Positions 9,663 to 19,420 of a DNA stretch of 64,000 nt are shown piece after piece (position 1 is the stretch's first letter; every line of letters starts with the position of its first letter). Origin of the DNA: Methanosarcina horonobensis HB-1 = JCM 15518 (lineage in GTDB: Archaea > Halobacteriota > Methanosarcinia > Methanosarcinales > Methanosarcinaceae); contig NZ_CP009516.1 of the NCBI RefSeq assembly GCF_000970285.1, positions 1,963,036 through 2,027,035 on the forward strand, given 5' to 3'. Made by a program: the position numbers and the translations under genes. The notes beneath the pieces were generated by a model, which was not told where the DNA came from, did not search any database, and worked only from the letters and a program-made list of their open reading frames with translations.

Positions 9663-9964
9663 ATGGTTACTTCTAAAAGCATAGCTGCTGACGAACTGGA
9701 TATCCTGATGAAGGAACGGATTGCCGAATTGGAAAAGTCCAACCAAGAGTTGCGCGCAGAACTTCTTGAACGCATGCGCTCTGAAAAAGCCATGCGTAAA
9801 TCAGAAGAAAAATACCGCATGCTGTTATCGCCAGGTTTGACAGGCAGAATCGCCACCTGTATGCTAATCCTGCAGCCAGATTACCTTATGGCTGGCTTCC
9901 AGAAGAGATCATTGGGAAAACTCACAGCGAACTGGGTATGGACACTGCAAAGGTAAGGTTATGA
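9663..9964 (+). pseudogene. Frameshifted N-terminal remnant of a PAS histidine kinase
   Basis: The first 55 codons (MVTSKSIAADELDILMKERI onward) match the start of the kinase at 6843 in both protein and upstream sequence, including the same GGGTTGGGGACTT context. After SEEKYRM the frame shifts: the annotated frame becomes nonsense, whereas another frame continues as a PAS domain (RQNRHLYANPAARLPYGWLP, then EEIIGKTHSELGM) before a stop at 9962-9964. The rest of the kinase is missing. This is a decayed paralogue. Confidence 0.75.
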
Positions 9965-9993
9965 GAAGAACACCATGAGAAGGGGTTTTAGAA

Positions 9994-10440
9994 ATGAGAA
10001 CAAAAATAGCAGCTAAACCAGTGGAGATTCTTTTAGTAGAAGATGGTGAAGGAGATGTCGGATTAATCGAAGAAGTTTTTGAAGATGCAAAAATTCGAAA
10101 TAATCTTCATGTTGTGGCGGACGGAGAAGATGCGATACTCTTTTTACGTGGTGAAGGACAGTTTTCAGATGCCCCCCGCCCGGACATAATACTCCTGGAT
10201 TTGAATTTGCCGAAAAAAGACGGACGTGAAATTCTTGAAGAAGTAAAGGAAGACGATGACCTTAAAAATATACCAATAGTGGTCTTAACCACCTCCAAAG
10301 CTGAAGAAGACATACTTAAGTCTTACAATCTTCATTCTAACGCCTATATTACTAAACCTGTTGACTTTGATCAGTTCATAAAGGTAATTAAATCCATAGA
10401 AGACTTCTGGCTTGAAGTTGTGAAATTACCGCCAAAATAA
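9994..10440 (+). CDS. Stand-alone response regulator receiver (Rcp1-like)
   Basis: 148 residues forming one receiver domain. The acidic pair E16-D17, the phospho-acceptor D69 within IILLDLNLP, a conserved Thr in VVLTTS and K121 in ITKPVD are all visible. The long loop before the active-site strand (LRGEGQFSDAPRPD) is typical of Rcp1/CheY-like receivers paired with PAS or phytochrome kinases. There is no output domain, so it passes phosphate on or acts by protein contact. AAGGGGTTTTAGAA precedes the ATG. It lies 32 bases before the hybrid kinase and is probably co-transcribed with it. Confidence 0.92.
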   Translation: MRTKIAAKPVEILLVEDGEGDVGLIEEVFEDAKIRNNLHVVADGEDAILFLRGEGQFSDAPRPDIILLDLNLPKKDGREILEEVKEDDDLKNIPIVVLTTSKAEEDILKSYNLHSNAYITKPVDFDQFIKVIKSIEDFWLEVVKLPPK

Positions 10441-10472
10441 GATCAACATGACCCGGATAGGACGGTTCAGTT

Positions 10473-12002
10473 ATGGATGAAAAAGTTGAAATCTTGCTTT
10501 TTGAGGATAACCCAGGGGATGCAGGTCTGATTGAAGAGATGCTCGAAGAATTCGCCAGTTTCCCATATGAGTTTAAAAATGTCGAAACACTGAATGAGGG
10601 TTTGAGTCTTCTTAAAGAGCATCCGTTTGATGTTATACTATCAGATCTGAGATTGCCAGATAGCGACGGCATCGACACTTTTCTTGATATTTATGCAGTA
10701 AATCCACGAATTCCCATAATAATTTTAACTGGCATGAATGATGAAAAAATTGGAATTGATGCTGTAAAAAGGGGTGCCCAGGATTATCTGGTCAAAGGAC
10801 AAATAGATGGCAGATTATTAGGACGTTCTATCCGGTATTCTATTGAGCGTAAAAAAACAGAAGAGAGAATTCGAAACCTGGCAAATATAGTGGAATCATC
10901 AAATGACGCTATTATAACCGAATCTTTTGATGGTGTTATTATCAGCTGGAATAAAGGGGCAGAGCAGATTTATGGTTATCTGGCTGAAGAAGTTCTGGGA
11001 AAAAACGTGTCCATACTTGAACCAGATTATCTTAAAGGAGAAATAAAGCAATTAGCTGACAAGATTAAACAGGGAAAAAGGGTCAAGCATCACGAAACTT
11101 TACGGTTGAAAAAGGACGGCACAATATTAAATATTTTATTAACTTTGTCTCCGGTTTTTGACGTATCTGGAAAGCTTGTTGCAATCAGTAATATTGCCGG
11201 AGATATCACGGAAAAGAAAATCTCAGAAAACCTGCTTCGTGAAAAACAATTGGCTGAAATCGCAAACCGTACCAAGAGTGAGTTTCTGGCAAATATGAGT
11301 CATGAACTTAGAACTCCGCTTAACTCAATAATAGGTTTTTCTGACATGCTCTATGAGCAGGTATACGGAGAATTGAACAAAAAACAGCTGAGAGCCGTAG
11401 GAAATATTTCTAACAGCGGAAAGCATCTTCTGAACTTGATCAACGGCATTCTGGACCTTTCTAAAATAGAAGCAAACAAAATGGAGTTTAATTATAGAGA
11501 ATTTGAGCTTGCTACCAAGCTTGATCTGGTACGGAATGTGCTGTATCCAATAGCAGAGAAGAAAAGTATAGAAATTGAAATAGATATGGATAGCAAGCTT
11601 ACGAAAATCCGTGCAGATGAGGACAAGTTTACCCGGATAATGTATAACCTTGTAGACAATGCTGTAAAGTTCTCCTATGAAAACAGCCTTGTAAAAATAG
11701 GAGCAAGAAAAAAAGGTGATATGGTCGAAATAATGGTGAAGGATACTGGAATAGGAATAAAAGCTGAAGACCAGCATAAACTTTTCAAGCCATTCAGCCA
11801 GGTTAACTCATTATCTTCGAAAAAATCCCAGGGCACCGGGCTTGGTCTCTCGCTGGTTAAACAAATTGTTAACTTGCATGGAGGTTATGTTTGGTTCAGA
11901 AGCGAGGAGGGAGAGGGAAGCACTTTTGCTTTTGTGATTCCGATAACAGCAAAAAAGTGTTCGCCGGCTGCCATTAAAAAAGTGATTATATGTCCAATGT
12001 GA
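10473..12002 (+). CDS. REC-PAS hybrid histidine kinase
   Basis: 509 residues. Receiver domain first (about 1-125; D58 in DVILSDLRLP is the likely phosphorylation site), then one PAS domain (about 140-250) closely related to PAS3 of the kinase at 6843, then a classical HisKA box (SHELRTPLNSIIGFSDML, His near 277) and an HATPase domain with DNAVKFS, DTGIGI and GTGLGLSLV. The receiver at the N-terminus suggests it is an intermediate that receives phosphate and then signals through its own kinase core. No membrane segment. The last residues (CSPAAIKKVIICPM) extend past the ATPase fold and are not recognised. Confidence 0.92.
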   Translation: MDEKVEILLFEDNPGDAGLIEEMLEEFASFPYEFKNVETLNEGLSLLKEHPFDVILSDLRLPDSDGIDTFLDIYAVNPRIPIIILTGMNDEKIGIDAVKRGAQDYLVKGQIDGRLLGRSIRYSIERKKTEERIRNLANIVESSNDAIITESFDGVIISWNKGAEQIYGYLAEEVLGKNVSILEPDYLKGEIKQLADKIKQGKRVKHHETLRLKKDGTILNILLTLSPVFDVSGKLVAISNIAGDITEKKISENLLREKQLAEIANRTKSEFLANMSHELRTPLNSIIGFSDMLYEQVYGELNKKQLRAVGNISNSGKHLLNLINGILDLSKIEANKMEFNYREFELATKLDLVRNVLYPIAEKKSIEIEIDMDSKLTKIRADEDKFTRIMYNLVDNAVKFSYENSLVKIGARKKGDMVEIMVKDTGIGIKAEDQHKLFKPFSQVNSLSSKKSQGTGLGLSLVKQIVNLHGGYVWFRSEEGEGSTFAFVIPITAKKCSPAAIKKVIICPM

Positions 12003-12215
12003 TATTGAGAATAAATGACGAATCCCGGGAAACTCTCAAAGCCCGGCCAGAAGATATTCAAAACACTGCTTGAAATTATAAATGGACTTCAGGCTTTGAG
12101 CTCTCGAAATCGAGAACCAGTTTCAGCTATAAAAAAAATCAGACCTGAGCGCTCACTTATCCATACCCGCAACAATTCAGATGTTTGATATTCCGTATAC
12201 TTCTCCTTTCAGGTG

Positions 12216-13118
12216 TTATATGCTCTCGGTTTCCGGCGGCAAAACAGTTTGTAACCTGACTGCTTCTCGCCAGCGCAGCCAGAGAATTACCAGTCCAACA
12301 ATACCGATCACACCATCGGTGATGAATACGGCTAACACCGGATTTAAGACAGAACTGATGACCAGGGGCAGCCCGTTCCACATCGCGTGCAGGATAGAAA
12401 CGAGAATGTAGGCGCCAATTACTTGCAGGTTGATCCGGAAGCAGCAGTTTCTGCTTTCACGGAACAGTACACTGGCTAAAATCGCTGTCCAGGTTCCGTG
12501 CCCCAGCGGAGAAAGCAGCCCACGGAGCAGGGTCACTGCCACTGTTGCCGAAACGCTACCATTGCTCGCCAGAAAGGCGGTAAAGGCGTAACCGTTGCTT
12601 TCCAGAGCTGCAAATCCCATACCAGACGCTGCGCCCAGGATCAATCCATCCATTTCCGAGTCATGTCGCATGTGGCGTGCAATCACCAGTACTCCGAGGA
12701 TTTTGGCAAATTCTTCGATGAGTCCTATTCTTAGATTGGCGCCAAGATACAACCTGGGAATAAAAAACGGTTCAAGAAGAGAAGCGGCCAGGACACCCAC
12801 CAGCCCGCCATACAGGAAAGCCAGGGAAACCGTAGACATTGTCAGAAGGCTGAGATGCCTGCGCTCATAAAAGAATGACACGTAGGCGACAGGAACCATA
12901 AAGTTACCGACCATTACCACGGTAGGGAACAGGTTGGGGTTGTTGGTCAACAGCAAGGCTACTAGCAAGAGAACATAGAAAACTGATGAAGTGACTAATA
13001 CTTTTAGCCAGGCATTCCGCCGAATCACGGGTGCAGGCGGCTGAACTTTTGGCGCATTGTCCGTGGTTTCTTCCCTATTCAATTCGTTCATCTCATCCGG
13101 TAAATCAGATTCCTCCAA
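12216..13118 (-). CDS. PrsW-family intramembrane metalloprotease
   Basis: 300 residues with about eight hydrophobic segments after a hydrophilic N-terminus of 35 residues. Family motifs are visible: GLIEEFAKILG (EExxK), GFAALESNGYAF, LGHGTWTA and LHAMWNGLP, supplying the Glu and His residues thought to bind zinc. Bacterial PrsW cleaves anti-sigma factors; archaea lack those, so the substrate is unknown. The longest frame starts with TTG at 13118; an in-frame ATG at 13091 is an alternative and neither has a well-placed ribosome site. It is monocistronic. Confidence 0.85.
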   Translation of the reverse strand: MEESDLPDEMNELNREETTDNAPKVQPPAPVIRRNAWLKVLVTSSVFYVLLLVALLLTNNPNLFPTVVMVGNFMVPVAYVSFFYERRHLSLLTMSTVSLAFLYGGLVGVLAASLLEPFFIPRLYLGANLRIGLIEEFAKILGVLVIARHMRHDSEMDGLILGAASGMGFAALESNGYAFTAFLASNGSVSATVAVTLLRGLLSPLGHGTWTAILASVLFRESRNCCFRINLQVIGAYILVSILHAMWNGLPLVISSVLNPVLAVFITDGVIGIVGLVILWLRWREAVRLQTVLPPETESI

Positions 13119-13555
13119 TCTGCTTGCCTCAGTGAGGAAATTGATGCCATAATGTAGATTGATGTCATGATATAGATCAGTAAATCAATTATTGATGACT
13201 TATCTAGCGAGGGTCTCGCCTTGTATCAATTAACAGGACCCAAAACATCGTTCCCCCTGTTATCAGATAGTAGTATGAGTGGGGCTTTAAATATTACACC
13301 TCTGATAGCCGTTTCCAGCAATAACACTTCCAATAAATTTATGGTATTTGAGTAGGATTGGGAGGTTTGAGTAGAAGCGTGAAGCAGTGAAGTAAAGAGT
13401 ATCCTTATGGTGGTATCGAGAAGCTCGCTAAAGAATTTAGTGCCTTGAAAAGTGAGAGGACCTCTAGAAATACTGGAGAGAGGATTTCTAGCAATAATGC
13501 TGGAGAGAAGCTTCATCGGCACTACATAATGTTCAGGATTAATATCATGAAGTAC
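13119..13555. other. Intergenic region with short internal repeats
   Basis: A 98-codon minus-strand frame spans 13226-13522 but shows low-complexity, non-globular content and I do not accept it. At about 13462-13512 two imperfect copies of a CTAGAAATACTGGAGAGAGG-like unit lie side by side. Confidence 0.4.
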
Positions 13556-14038
13556 TCATTTTCCTTGAATATAGGACATCAGTTTCGTTAAAATTTCTGT
13601 TCCACGTCTACGTAATTCTTTGATATTTTCCTGGTATACGACAGCTGCCGGCACTAACAGTAATGGAATAGTTGCTGCAGCTTTAATTCCTTCCGAAACA
13701 GGCAGTGCGGCTAAAAAGCTCGCTCCGGTAACACCATAAATAGGAACTATAGGAAATAGCATAGCTAAACCAAACGCTCTTCTGAAATGGATACCTAGTT
13801 TTGCAGCTAGAAAACCGTTGGAGCCTATGACCACACCAATGCCGATACTGGGCCCTATAGTCTGAAACGGATTGTATGACGGCCCGATATAGAGTCCAAA
13901 ATCGATGCCAAAAAACGAAACAAGGCCGTTTAATTGATTCCTTCCCTCATTGGAGTTTCCTCCAAGGCCTGATACAACTATACCTATGTCCAGCTGCAGA
14001 GGCCCTCTTCCTCTTTCCCTTCCACCCGTTATATCCAT
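13556..14038 (-). CDS. Hypothetical Gly/Ile-rich membrane-associated protein
   Basis: 160 residues from the ATG at 14038; an in-frame TTG lies eight codons upstream. Not recognised. The first third is Gly-rich (GIVVSGLGGNSNEG), the centre is strongly hydrophobic with repeated Gly and Ile (about 60-130), and the end is basic (ELRRRGTEILTKL). It may insert in the membrane or form a glycine-rich oligomer. It lies downstream of the permease-less ABC pair and on the same strand, but 250 bases away and beyond a T-rich terminator. Confidence 0.45.
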   Translation of the reverse strand: MDITGGRERGRGPLQLDIGIVVSGLGGNSNEGRNQLNGLVSFFGIDFGLYIGPSYNPFQTIGPSIGIGVVIGSNGFLAAKLGIHFRRAFGLAMLFPIVPIYGVTGASFLAALPVSEGIKAAATIPLLLVPAAVVYQENIKELRRRGTEILTKLMSYIQGK

Positions 14039-14228
14039 TATACTATTACTTTCTCTGATCAATAATATAATTTACCTATCTTCCTATTTTCCAAAAAAGG
14101 TACAGCCCTTATCTTGATATTTAGATCTCGTAAAAAATTATTGGAACCAGCTTCCGGATGCTCGAAATAATTGCTTTAAGCTTTTCGGTTCAAAAGAATG
14201 GAAGTTTACTATAAATAGAATCCAAGAT

Positions 14229-14240
14229 TCAAAAAAAATG
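14229..14240 (-). terminator. Oligo-T terminator after COG1361/ABC pair
   Basis: On the minus strand the COG1361 gene is followed within 60 bases by a run of eight T inside the arms AAGATTC/GAATCTT. Archaeal termination depends mainly on such T tracts. Confidence 0.45.
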
Positions 14241-14290
14241 CTCGAAAACAGAATCTTGCATCTTTTTTTTCTCTATTCGTGCTGCTCTTT

Positions 14291-15667
14291 TCAGTCCTGC
14301 CGGTCTTCTGGGTTTTTGTTTCCGGACTGCATCTTTCCTTTTGCTTGCTGTTTCTTCCGATATACAAATATCCCTATTCCTGCAAGCACTATCAGCACAA
14401 TGTATGAAATGTATGAACCGATACCATTACTGTTCCCAGGACTCTCGGTTCCCCGTACAGTCATATTATCGGTCGTCATTTCAAGTTCTACTTCCTTATC
14501 TACTGTTATTCTTTCTCCTTTTGCATCCGTGTACTCGATTCGAACTTTTAAAGGATCTTCGTTCATTGAATATTCATTCATTGAAGCAAAAGTTATATCT
14601 CCGGTTTCATCGGTATCTGTCGCTTCTGCACTACCTTCTTCAGTTTCCCCGGTAACCTGTGTGCTCATAATGTCAAAGGAAGCGATTGTATAGTCACCTT
14701 TCTCAAGATTTCCAACGATAGTAGAAGAGCTTCCCAATACCGTATAGCTGTCCTGTTTCGGGATTGATACTTTCACTGAGTATGCGATATTGTTCCCCAC
14801 ATTTGCAACTGAAAGAGAAATCTCTCCAGAGTCGCTTTCCGAAAAGGAAACATCAAAGTCCGTTTCTCCACCTACGAAAAGCCCTGCAGTGGTCTGGATG
14901 GTTTGTTCACTGGATTCATAGTCTTCATAGCTTAGATTTACATCCAGAGTATATAGGCCAGGGGCTGCGTTTACGTCTGCCATTACAGCGTAAACAACGT
15001 TTACTGATTCACCTGCATCCAGGTATTTAATGTACTTGGTGTTATCGGAGTATACAGGGAGAATCACGCTCTTAGGATCATTCCATGATACTACCATATT
15101 CTTTATGGAGGAACTTCCGGTGTTTGTGATGATAAATTCCAGAGGTTCTTCTTTTGCGATATCAATATTTGCCTTGCTTATAGTCACCACCTGAGCGTAT
15201 TCTTTACCCCTTACATCAATAGTAACGGTTTTTGTAGTTGTGTATGTGGTTGACGAGGATCCGGAACCGCTTTTATAGGTACTGACAATGTCTATATCGT
15301 ATGTTCCTGCAGATGCATTTGAATCTGTCATGAGCTTGAATTTAAGGACAGCTCCTTCATTGTCATCCTGCCGTGCATTCAGATAGGAGATTTCTTTTAC
15401 AAGATTTTCCCCGGAAATCTTGGTAAAAGGATATTCGGGGTTCACAGCAATAGTAATCTCACTCAGGTCCTTTGTTCCTGTATTCTGTACGCTGACAGTT
15501 AGTTCGACAGGCTCTCCGGGACGAGCATAATCAGGGTTCTGATTGGTTAGATTTACCTGCATGGATGGAGAATTTATGTTTCCGTTTGAGCCAAGTGATG
15601 TTCCGGTTCCAAAGAGTAAGAATGATGAAAACAGTAGTAAAAATGTTAGTAAAGAGAACTTTTTCAC
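14291..15667 (-). CDS. COG1361-type surface protein, partner of ABC ATPase
   Basis: 458 residues. A signal peptide (about 1-26) leads to four or so immunoglobulin-like CARDB repeats (for example NTGTKDLSEITIAVNPEYPF and ITNTGSSSIKNMVVSWNDP) and a C-terminal membrane helix (about 425-445) with a basic cytoplasmic tail. It closely resembles the protein at 23170-24498. Proteins of this type accompany MacB-like ABC systems in Methanosarcina and may act like a periplasmic adaptor or surface receptor (inference). The ATG overlaps the stop of the ATPase gene by four bases (ATGA), indicating translational coupling. No permease gene follows. Confidence 0.85.
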   Translation of the reverse strand: MKKFSLLTFLLLFSSFLLFGTGTSLGSNGNINSPSMQVNLTNQNPDYARPGEPVELTVSVQNTGTKDLSEITIAVNPEYPFTKISGENLVKEISYLNARQDDNEGAVLKFKLMTDSNASAGTYDIDIVSTYKSGSGSSSTTYTTTKTVTIDVRGKEYAQVVTISKANIDIAKEEPLEFIITNTGSSSIKNMVVSWNDPKSVILPVYSDNTKYIKYLDAGESVNVVYAVMADVNAAPGLYTLDVNLSYEDYESSEQTIQTTAGLFVGGETDFDVSFSESDSGEISLSVANVGNNIAYSVKVSIPKQDSYTVLGSSSTIVGNLEKGDYTIASFDIMSTQVTGETEEGSAEATDTDETGDITFASMNEYSMNEDPLKVRIEYTDAKGERITVDKEVELEMTTDNMTVRGTESPGNSNGIGSYISYIVLIVLAGIGIFVYRKKQQAKGKMQSGNKNPEDRQD

Positions 15668-16590
15668 TTTAATTCCTCAGGTTCGCTTTTAGTTCGTTTT
15701 TCGATTTTTTCTATCTCTCCGTCCCTGATGTACACAACTCTTGTTGCGTACTTTACCAGGTCAAGGTCATGGGTTACAACGATAACCGTCTTTCCTTCTC
15801 TTTCGTGCAAACCGTGCAGAAATTCCAGTATATAGTTCCCTGTTTTTGTGTCCAGATTTCCAGTAGGTTCATCTGCCAGAATTATAGGCGGGTTTACAGC
15901 AAGGGAACGAGCTATTGCAACTCGCTGTTTTTGCCCACCTGAAAGCTGGGAAGGCAGGTTGTGTTTTTTGTCCGAGAGCCCTACTATGTCAAGCAGGTAT
16001 GATGCTTTTTTTCGAGCTATCTGTATGTCTTCCTCCTGGAACTCCATAGGTAAGAGCACATTTTCTTCCGTACGGAGAGTTGGAAGGAGATTAAAACTCT
16101 GAAAAATGAATCCTATCATCTGTCCCCGAATACGGGCAAGCTCAGACTCGTCAAACCCTGAAATATCTTCTGAGTTCAGGTAAACTGTGCCTTCTGATGG
16201 TATGTCAAGGCAGCCCAGCAGGTTCATAAGAGTGCTTTTACCACTTCCGCTGGGACCCAGAACCACCAGGAACTCCCCTTCGTAGATCTCCAGATTGATT
16301 CCTCTAAGGGCTGCAAACTCGACCTCACCCATCTGGTAAATTTTCCAGACGTCAGTTAGTTTGATAAGTGGTTCTTTTTCATCCCGTGTAATTTTGGTAA
16401 GTCCAGAGCTTTTGACAGAGTCGCTCGCTGAGTTACTATAGGGGTTATTTTTTAGATCATCCCCGGAATCATCCTCCCCAAAATCGTTATCCGATTCATC
16501 GTAGAAACTCGCTGTTTTTTCGAGAGAATCCATAATTTTTGAGGGATTCAGCTTCGTCTTGAACGTCTCTATAATTTCAGTGAGTGTCAT
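15664..16590 (-). CDS. ABC transporter ATP-binding protein (LolD/MacB type)
   Basis: 308 residues. Walker [11 protein letters not shown]-loop [10 protein letters not shown], signature [14 protein letters not shown], Walker [12 protein letters not shown] and the H-loop VVTHD are intact, so the ATPase should work. An acidic extension of about 75 residues precedes the core, which is unusual for this roughly 230-residue family, and it is shared with the ATPase at 24547. AGAGGTATTTAATTT precedes the ATG. It would normally drive a FtsX-like permease; none is encoded next to it, so it may share the permease at 21886-23136. Confidence 0.9.
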   Translation of the reverse strand: MTLTEIIETFKTKLNPSKIMDSLEKTASFYDESDNDFGEDDSGDDLKNNPYSNSASDSVKSSGLTKITRDEKEPLIKLTDVWKIYQMGEVEFAALRGINLEIYEGEFLVVLGPSGSGKSTLMNLLGCLDIPSEGTVYLNSEDISGFDESELARIRGQMIGFIFQSFNLLPTLRTEENVLLPMEFQEEDIQIARKKASYLLDIVGLSDKKHNLPSQLSGGQKQRVAIARSLAVNPPIILADEPTGNLDTKTGNYILEFLHGLHEREGKTVIVVTHDLDLVKYATRVVYIRDGEIEKIEKRTKSEPEELK

Positions 16591-17294
16591 AAATTAAATA
16601 CCTCTAAAAAGCTGGTCATATTTCAGCTGAAGTTTTCAGGCTTAAGCTAAACCTTTTCAGGGTAGCTTGAGCTCAATTTTCTACCTTCCGCAGTTTCAAT
16701 TGTTCTCCTTAACGATTTTTGAAAATTCTGTACCCCTCAAAAACAAAAACTTGGACTGCATTGCATTATAAGTGCCAGACAATCTGAAATCGTGAAAGCC
16801 TCCCAAGCCCTACCACCAATCAGACTGAAAATCCTCTGATTTTTTTATTTCTCCGCAACTGCTCCCGCAATCAAGACTCTTTATACCCCCTATCTATTAT
16901 ATCAAGCCTGATATTATTAAGCCTGATATACTTGCGGTTTTAACATTGGTATTAAATATGCTTGAAACTACATAAGGATGTACAAAATTAATTATAATAA
17001 AAGGTACCGATTCAAAGAAACTGAACTTATATGCCAAATCAACGGACAGATCACTTACAAACAACTTTTTCGTTCACTCTAGAATCTCTTATTGTGCAGT
17101 ATTAAATATATTGTTATATAGTTGACTAAAGTAACAATTATGTATCTTCAGATAACTCAATAAAAATATTAAGCATAATAATTCTTGAATATATTTATAG
17201 AATTAATGTTGTGTTTATTTTATCGCTTTCAATCAAGAATTTACTTTCAAAACCTTTTCAAGATTGAGGTTTATATCTCACAGTAGGAGATAAT
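16591..17294. other. Divergent promoter region
   Basis: 704 bases between divergent genes. Two copies of AAGCCTGATAT lie near 16904-16929. A TATA-like ATATTTATAG at 17191-17200 could serve the beta-helix gene. No ORF or RNA recognised. Confidence 0.45.
17189..17200 (+). promoter_or_regulatory. TATA-like box for beta-helix gene
   Basis: ATATATTTATAG about 95 bases before the start codon, in an AT-rich context. Position would give a leader of roughly 70 bases. Confidence 0.35.
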
Positions 17295-18761
17295 ATGAAT
17301 GAAAAACATTTTAGATATTTACGGCAAAACAGAAAAAAGATAGGAGTTTCCATTGTAGTTCTTGTTTTCCTGACTGCACTGGGAGTATTCTTTCTTTATA
17401 CCACACAATCCGACTATTCTCTTATTCCGTTAAATAAGACTGTGTATATAGCTTGCGATGGGAGTGGAAACTTCACATGTGATGGGAGTGATGATCAGGT
17501 AGAGATCAATAAAGCCCTTGAATACGTTGCAAAAAACCGACACTATTCAACCGTTCATTTAAAGGGTCCACATATATACGTTATCTCTGACAGTATTTTA
17601 ATTGGAAGCAATACAGTCCTTGAAGGGGACTCTACAGCCGTAATTAAACTTAAAGACAAAGCAGGCTGGCCAGCGGGTAAGCCGATTATAACTCAGATGG
17701 ACAGTGCAGGAATCCAAGGAGTTACTATAAAAGGATTTGAAATCAACGGAAATCATGACCAGAATGAGGACAAAAAGAAAGGGGAAGGATATTACAATAT
17801 GATCAGTTTCCTCGATTCAAAGAACATACAGGTTCATAATATGTACATGCATGATGGGCACGGAGACGGGCTGAAAGTAGAGAGGGGATCCAACATCCAA
17901 TTTTACAATAATACCGTGTATAAGCTCGGCCATGATGGTTTTTATGCCATTGACTGCCAGAATATAGAAGCATGGAACAATACAATAACTTGCAGGACCA
18001 ACAGCGGTCTTAGAATATGGAACTCAAACTATGTAAAATTCCACGATAATGTAATCGACTCCTTTTACCACTGGAGTGCAGGCGGTCCGGGACTCCTGAT
18101 CGAGAAATCAACACGTATCGTGAACTGCGTAGAGGTCTATAATAACACTATCCATAACACTTATGGACCTGGAATCTGGCTGATAGGTTATGGAGAGCCT
18201 TATCCCGAGGAAGAGGCACAGAATGTCCATATTCATCATAATACCTTTTACAGCACTGGTACGAACCCAAGTATTGACTGGGTAGGAGGTATAGTAACAA
18301 GTGGATTTTACGATACTCTCATTGAGAATAACGTATTTGACAGCATATATCATGCTGCCATTCTCAACACGTACCCTTCGGCTTCCACAGGCACAAGTGA
18401 TCCCGTCGATCTTTCCCCTCAAGGTACGGGATATACAACGATTATCCGCAACAATATAATTGTAAATACCCGGAAACGTACAAAAGATCCTGATGGAACA
18501 GGATATGCAACGATCAATTATTTCCCTGAAACTCATACCTTTGTGTTGCAAAATAACTGCCTTTACAATAACTCTGCAGGGGACTATAGAAATGCGAGCT
18601 CAAGCACTGATATCTATGCGGATCCTCTCTTTGTAGATCAGAAGAAACATGACTACCACCTGAAACCAGGTTCTCTTTGCATCGGTGCCGGGTATACTAC
18701 ATCAACTTCTTCAATAGCTGGAGAAAATGGTAGCCAGATCAACATAGGGAGATATTGTTAA
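17295..18761 (+). CDS. Membrane-anchored right-handed beta-helix protein
   Basis: 488 residues. A basic start and one transmembrane helix (about 18-38) anchor a large extracellular parallel beta-helix. The repeats are seen as recurring N-N-T/I turns: IQFYNNTVYKLGHDGFYAID, IEAWNNTITCRTNSGLRIW, VKFHDNVIDSFYHWSAGG, VHIHHNTFYSTG. A CDGSGNFTCDGSDDQVEIN start is typical of Methanosarcina pectate-lyase-like/NosD-like surface proteins. It probably binds or modifies polysaccharide; catalytic residues cannot be assigned. TAGGAGATAAT precedes the ATG. Confidence 0.85.
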   Translation: MNEKHFRYLRQNRKKIGVSIVVLVFLTALGVFFLYTTQSDYSLIPLNKTVYIACDGSGNFTCDGSDDQVEINKALEYVAKNRHYSTVHLKGPHIYVISDSILIGSNTVLEGDSTAVIKLKDKAGWPAGKPIITQMDSAGIQGVTIKGFEINGNHDQNEDKKKGEGYYNMISFLDSKNIQVHNMYMHDGHGDGLKVERGSNIQFYNNTVYKLGHDGFYAIDCQNIEAWNNTITCRTNSGLRIWNSNYVKFHDNVIDSFYHWSAGGPGLLIEKSTRIVNCVEVYNNTIHNTYGPGIWLIGYGEPYPEEEAQNVHIHHNTFYSTGTNPSIDWVGGIVTSGFYDTLIENNVFDSIYHAAILNTYPSASTGTSDPVDLSPQGTGYTTIIRNNIIVNTRKRTKDPDGTGYATINYFPETHTFVLQNNCLYNNSAGDYRNASSSTDIYADPLFVDQKKHDYHLKPGSLCIGAGYTTSTSSIAGENGSQINIGRYC

Positions 18762-19051
18762 TAGTGCAGGAATTATGCAATAAAACTGGGATATAAAATA
18801 GAATTTCAAAAAACCTGAATTATACAGGACTTGTGCAGTTGAACGAAAAATCAAGAGCGTTAATCTTTAAAACATTTATGTACAGCTTTTACTATGAAAG
18901 CTATTATACTTGATTTTGTATCTCAACTGTGTAAGTTCTAATAATTTTTGAGGTGAAATTGTCAGATTCAGAATGTGATCAGAAACTATTATATATTTAA
19001 TACACAGCATAAATATATATTCTTTTAATTGTCGCAAACAGGGAGAATCAT

Positions 19052-19312
19052 ATGCATGTTATAGACGAACACATCGTTGACCAGAGTAAGTATATTGTCG
19101 ATGTTGCTTTGAAACTACGAAATCTCGATCTTGAAATCGCCAAAAATCCAAACTGCCACGAGCTTAAGGCTAGGCGGTTTAAAGTACTGGAAGACCTCCA
19201 TGACAAAACCCGTGCAGAGATGGTGCAGGCTGCAGCCGAGCTCCGTAAAAACAGGAATCAGGAACATTGTGCTGATTGTATGAGATGTGATTATTATAAG
19301 GAGTTTGTTTGA
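19052..19312 (+). CDS. Small Cys-rich-tail hypothetical protein
   Basis: 86 residues, not recognised by family. It is largely helical and charged (VALKLRNLDLEIAKNP, then LHDKTRAEMVQAAAEL) and ends with HCADCMRCDYYKEFV, a C-x2-C-x2-C cluster that could bind a metal ion. GGGAGAATCAT is well placed before the ATG, and a TATA-like TTATATATTTAA near 18990 precedes it, so it is likely expressed as a single gene. No neighbour suggests its role. Confidence 0.65.
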   Translation: MHVIDEHIVDQSKYIVDVALKLRNLDLEIAKNPNCHELKARRFKVLEDLHDKTRAEMVQAAAELRKNRNQEHCADCMRCDYYKEFV

Positions 19313-19420
19313 AGTATAACAATGTATCAACTCCCCATCACATCCATAAGTACAGTGGTAGAAGGTAATATCCCCTAAAACACTATATTTGGACTTGCCA
19401 TTTCCGGACAATCTCACCTT

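Noticed and set aside
13226-13522. 98-codon minus-strand ORF
   Set aside because: Low-complexity sequence, no ribosome site, contains internal repeats; not convincing as a gene.
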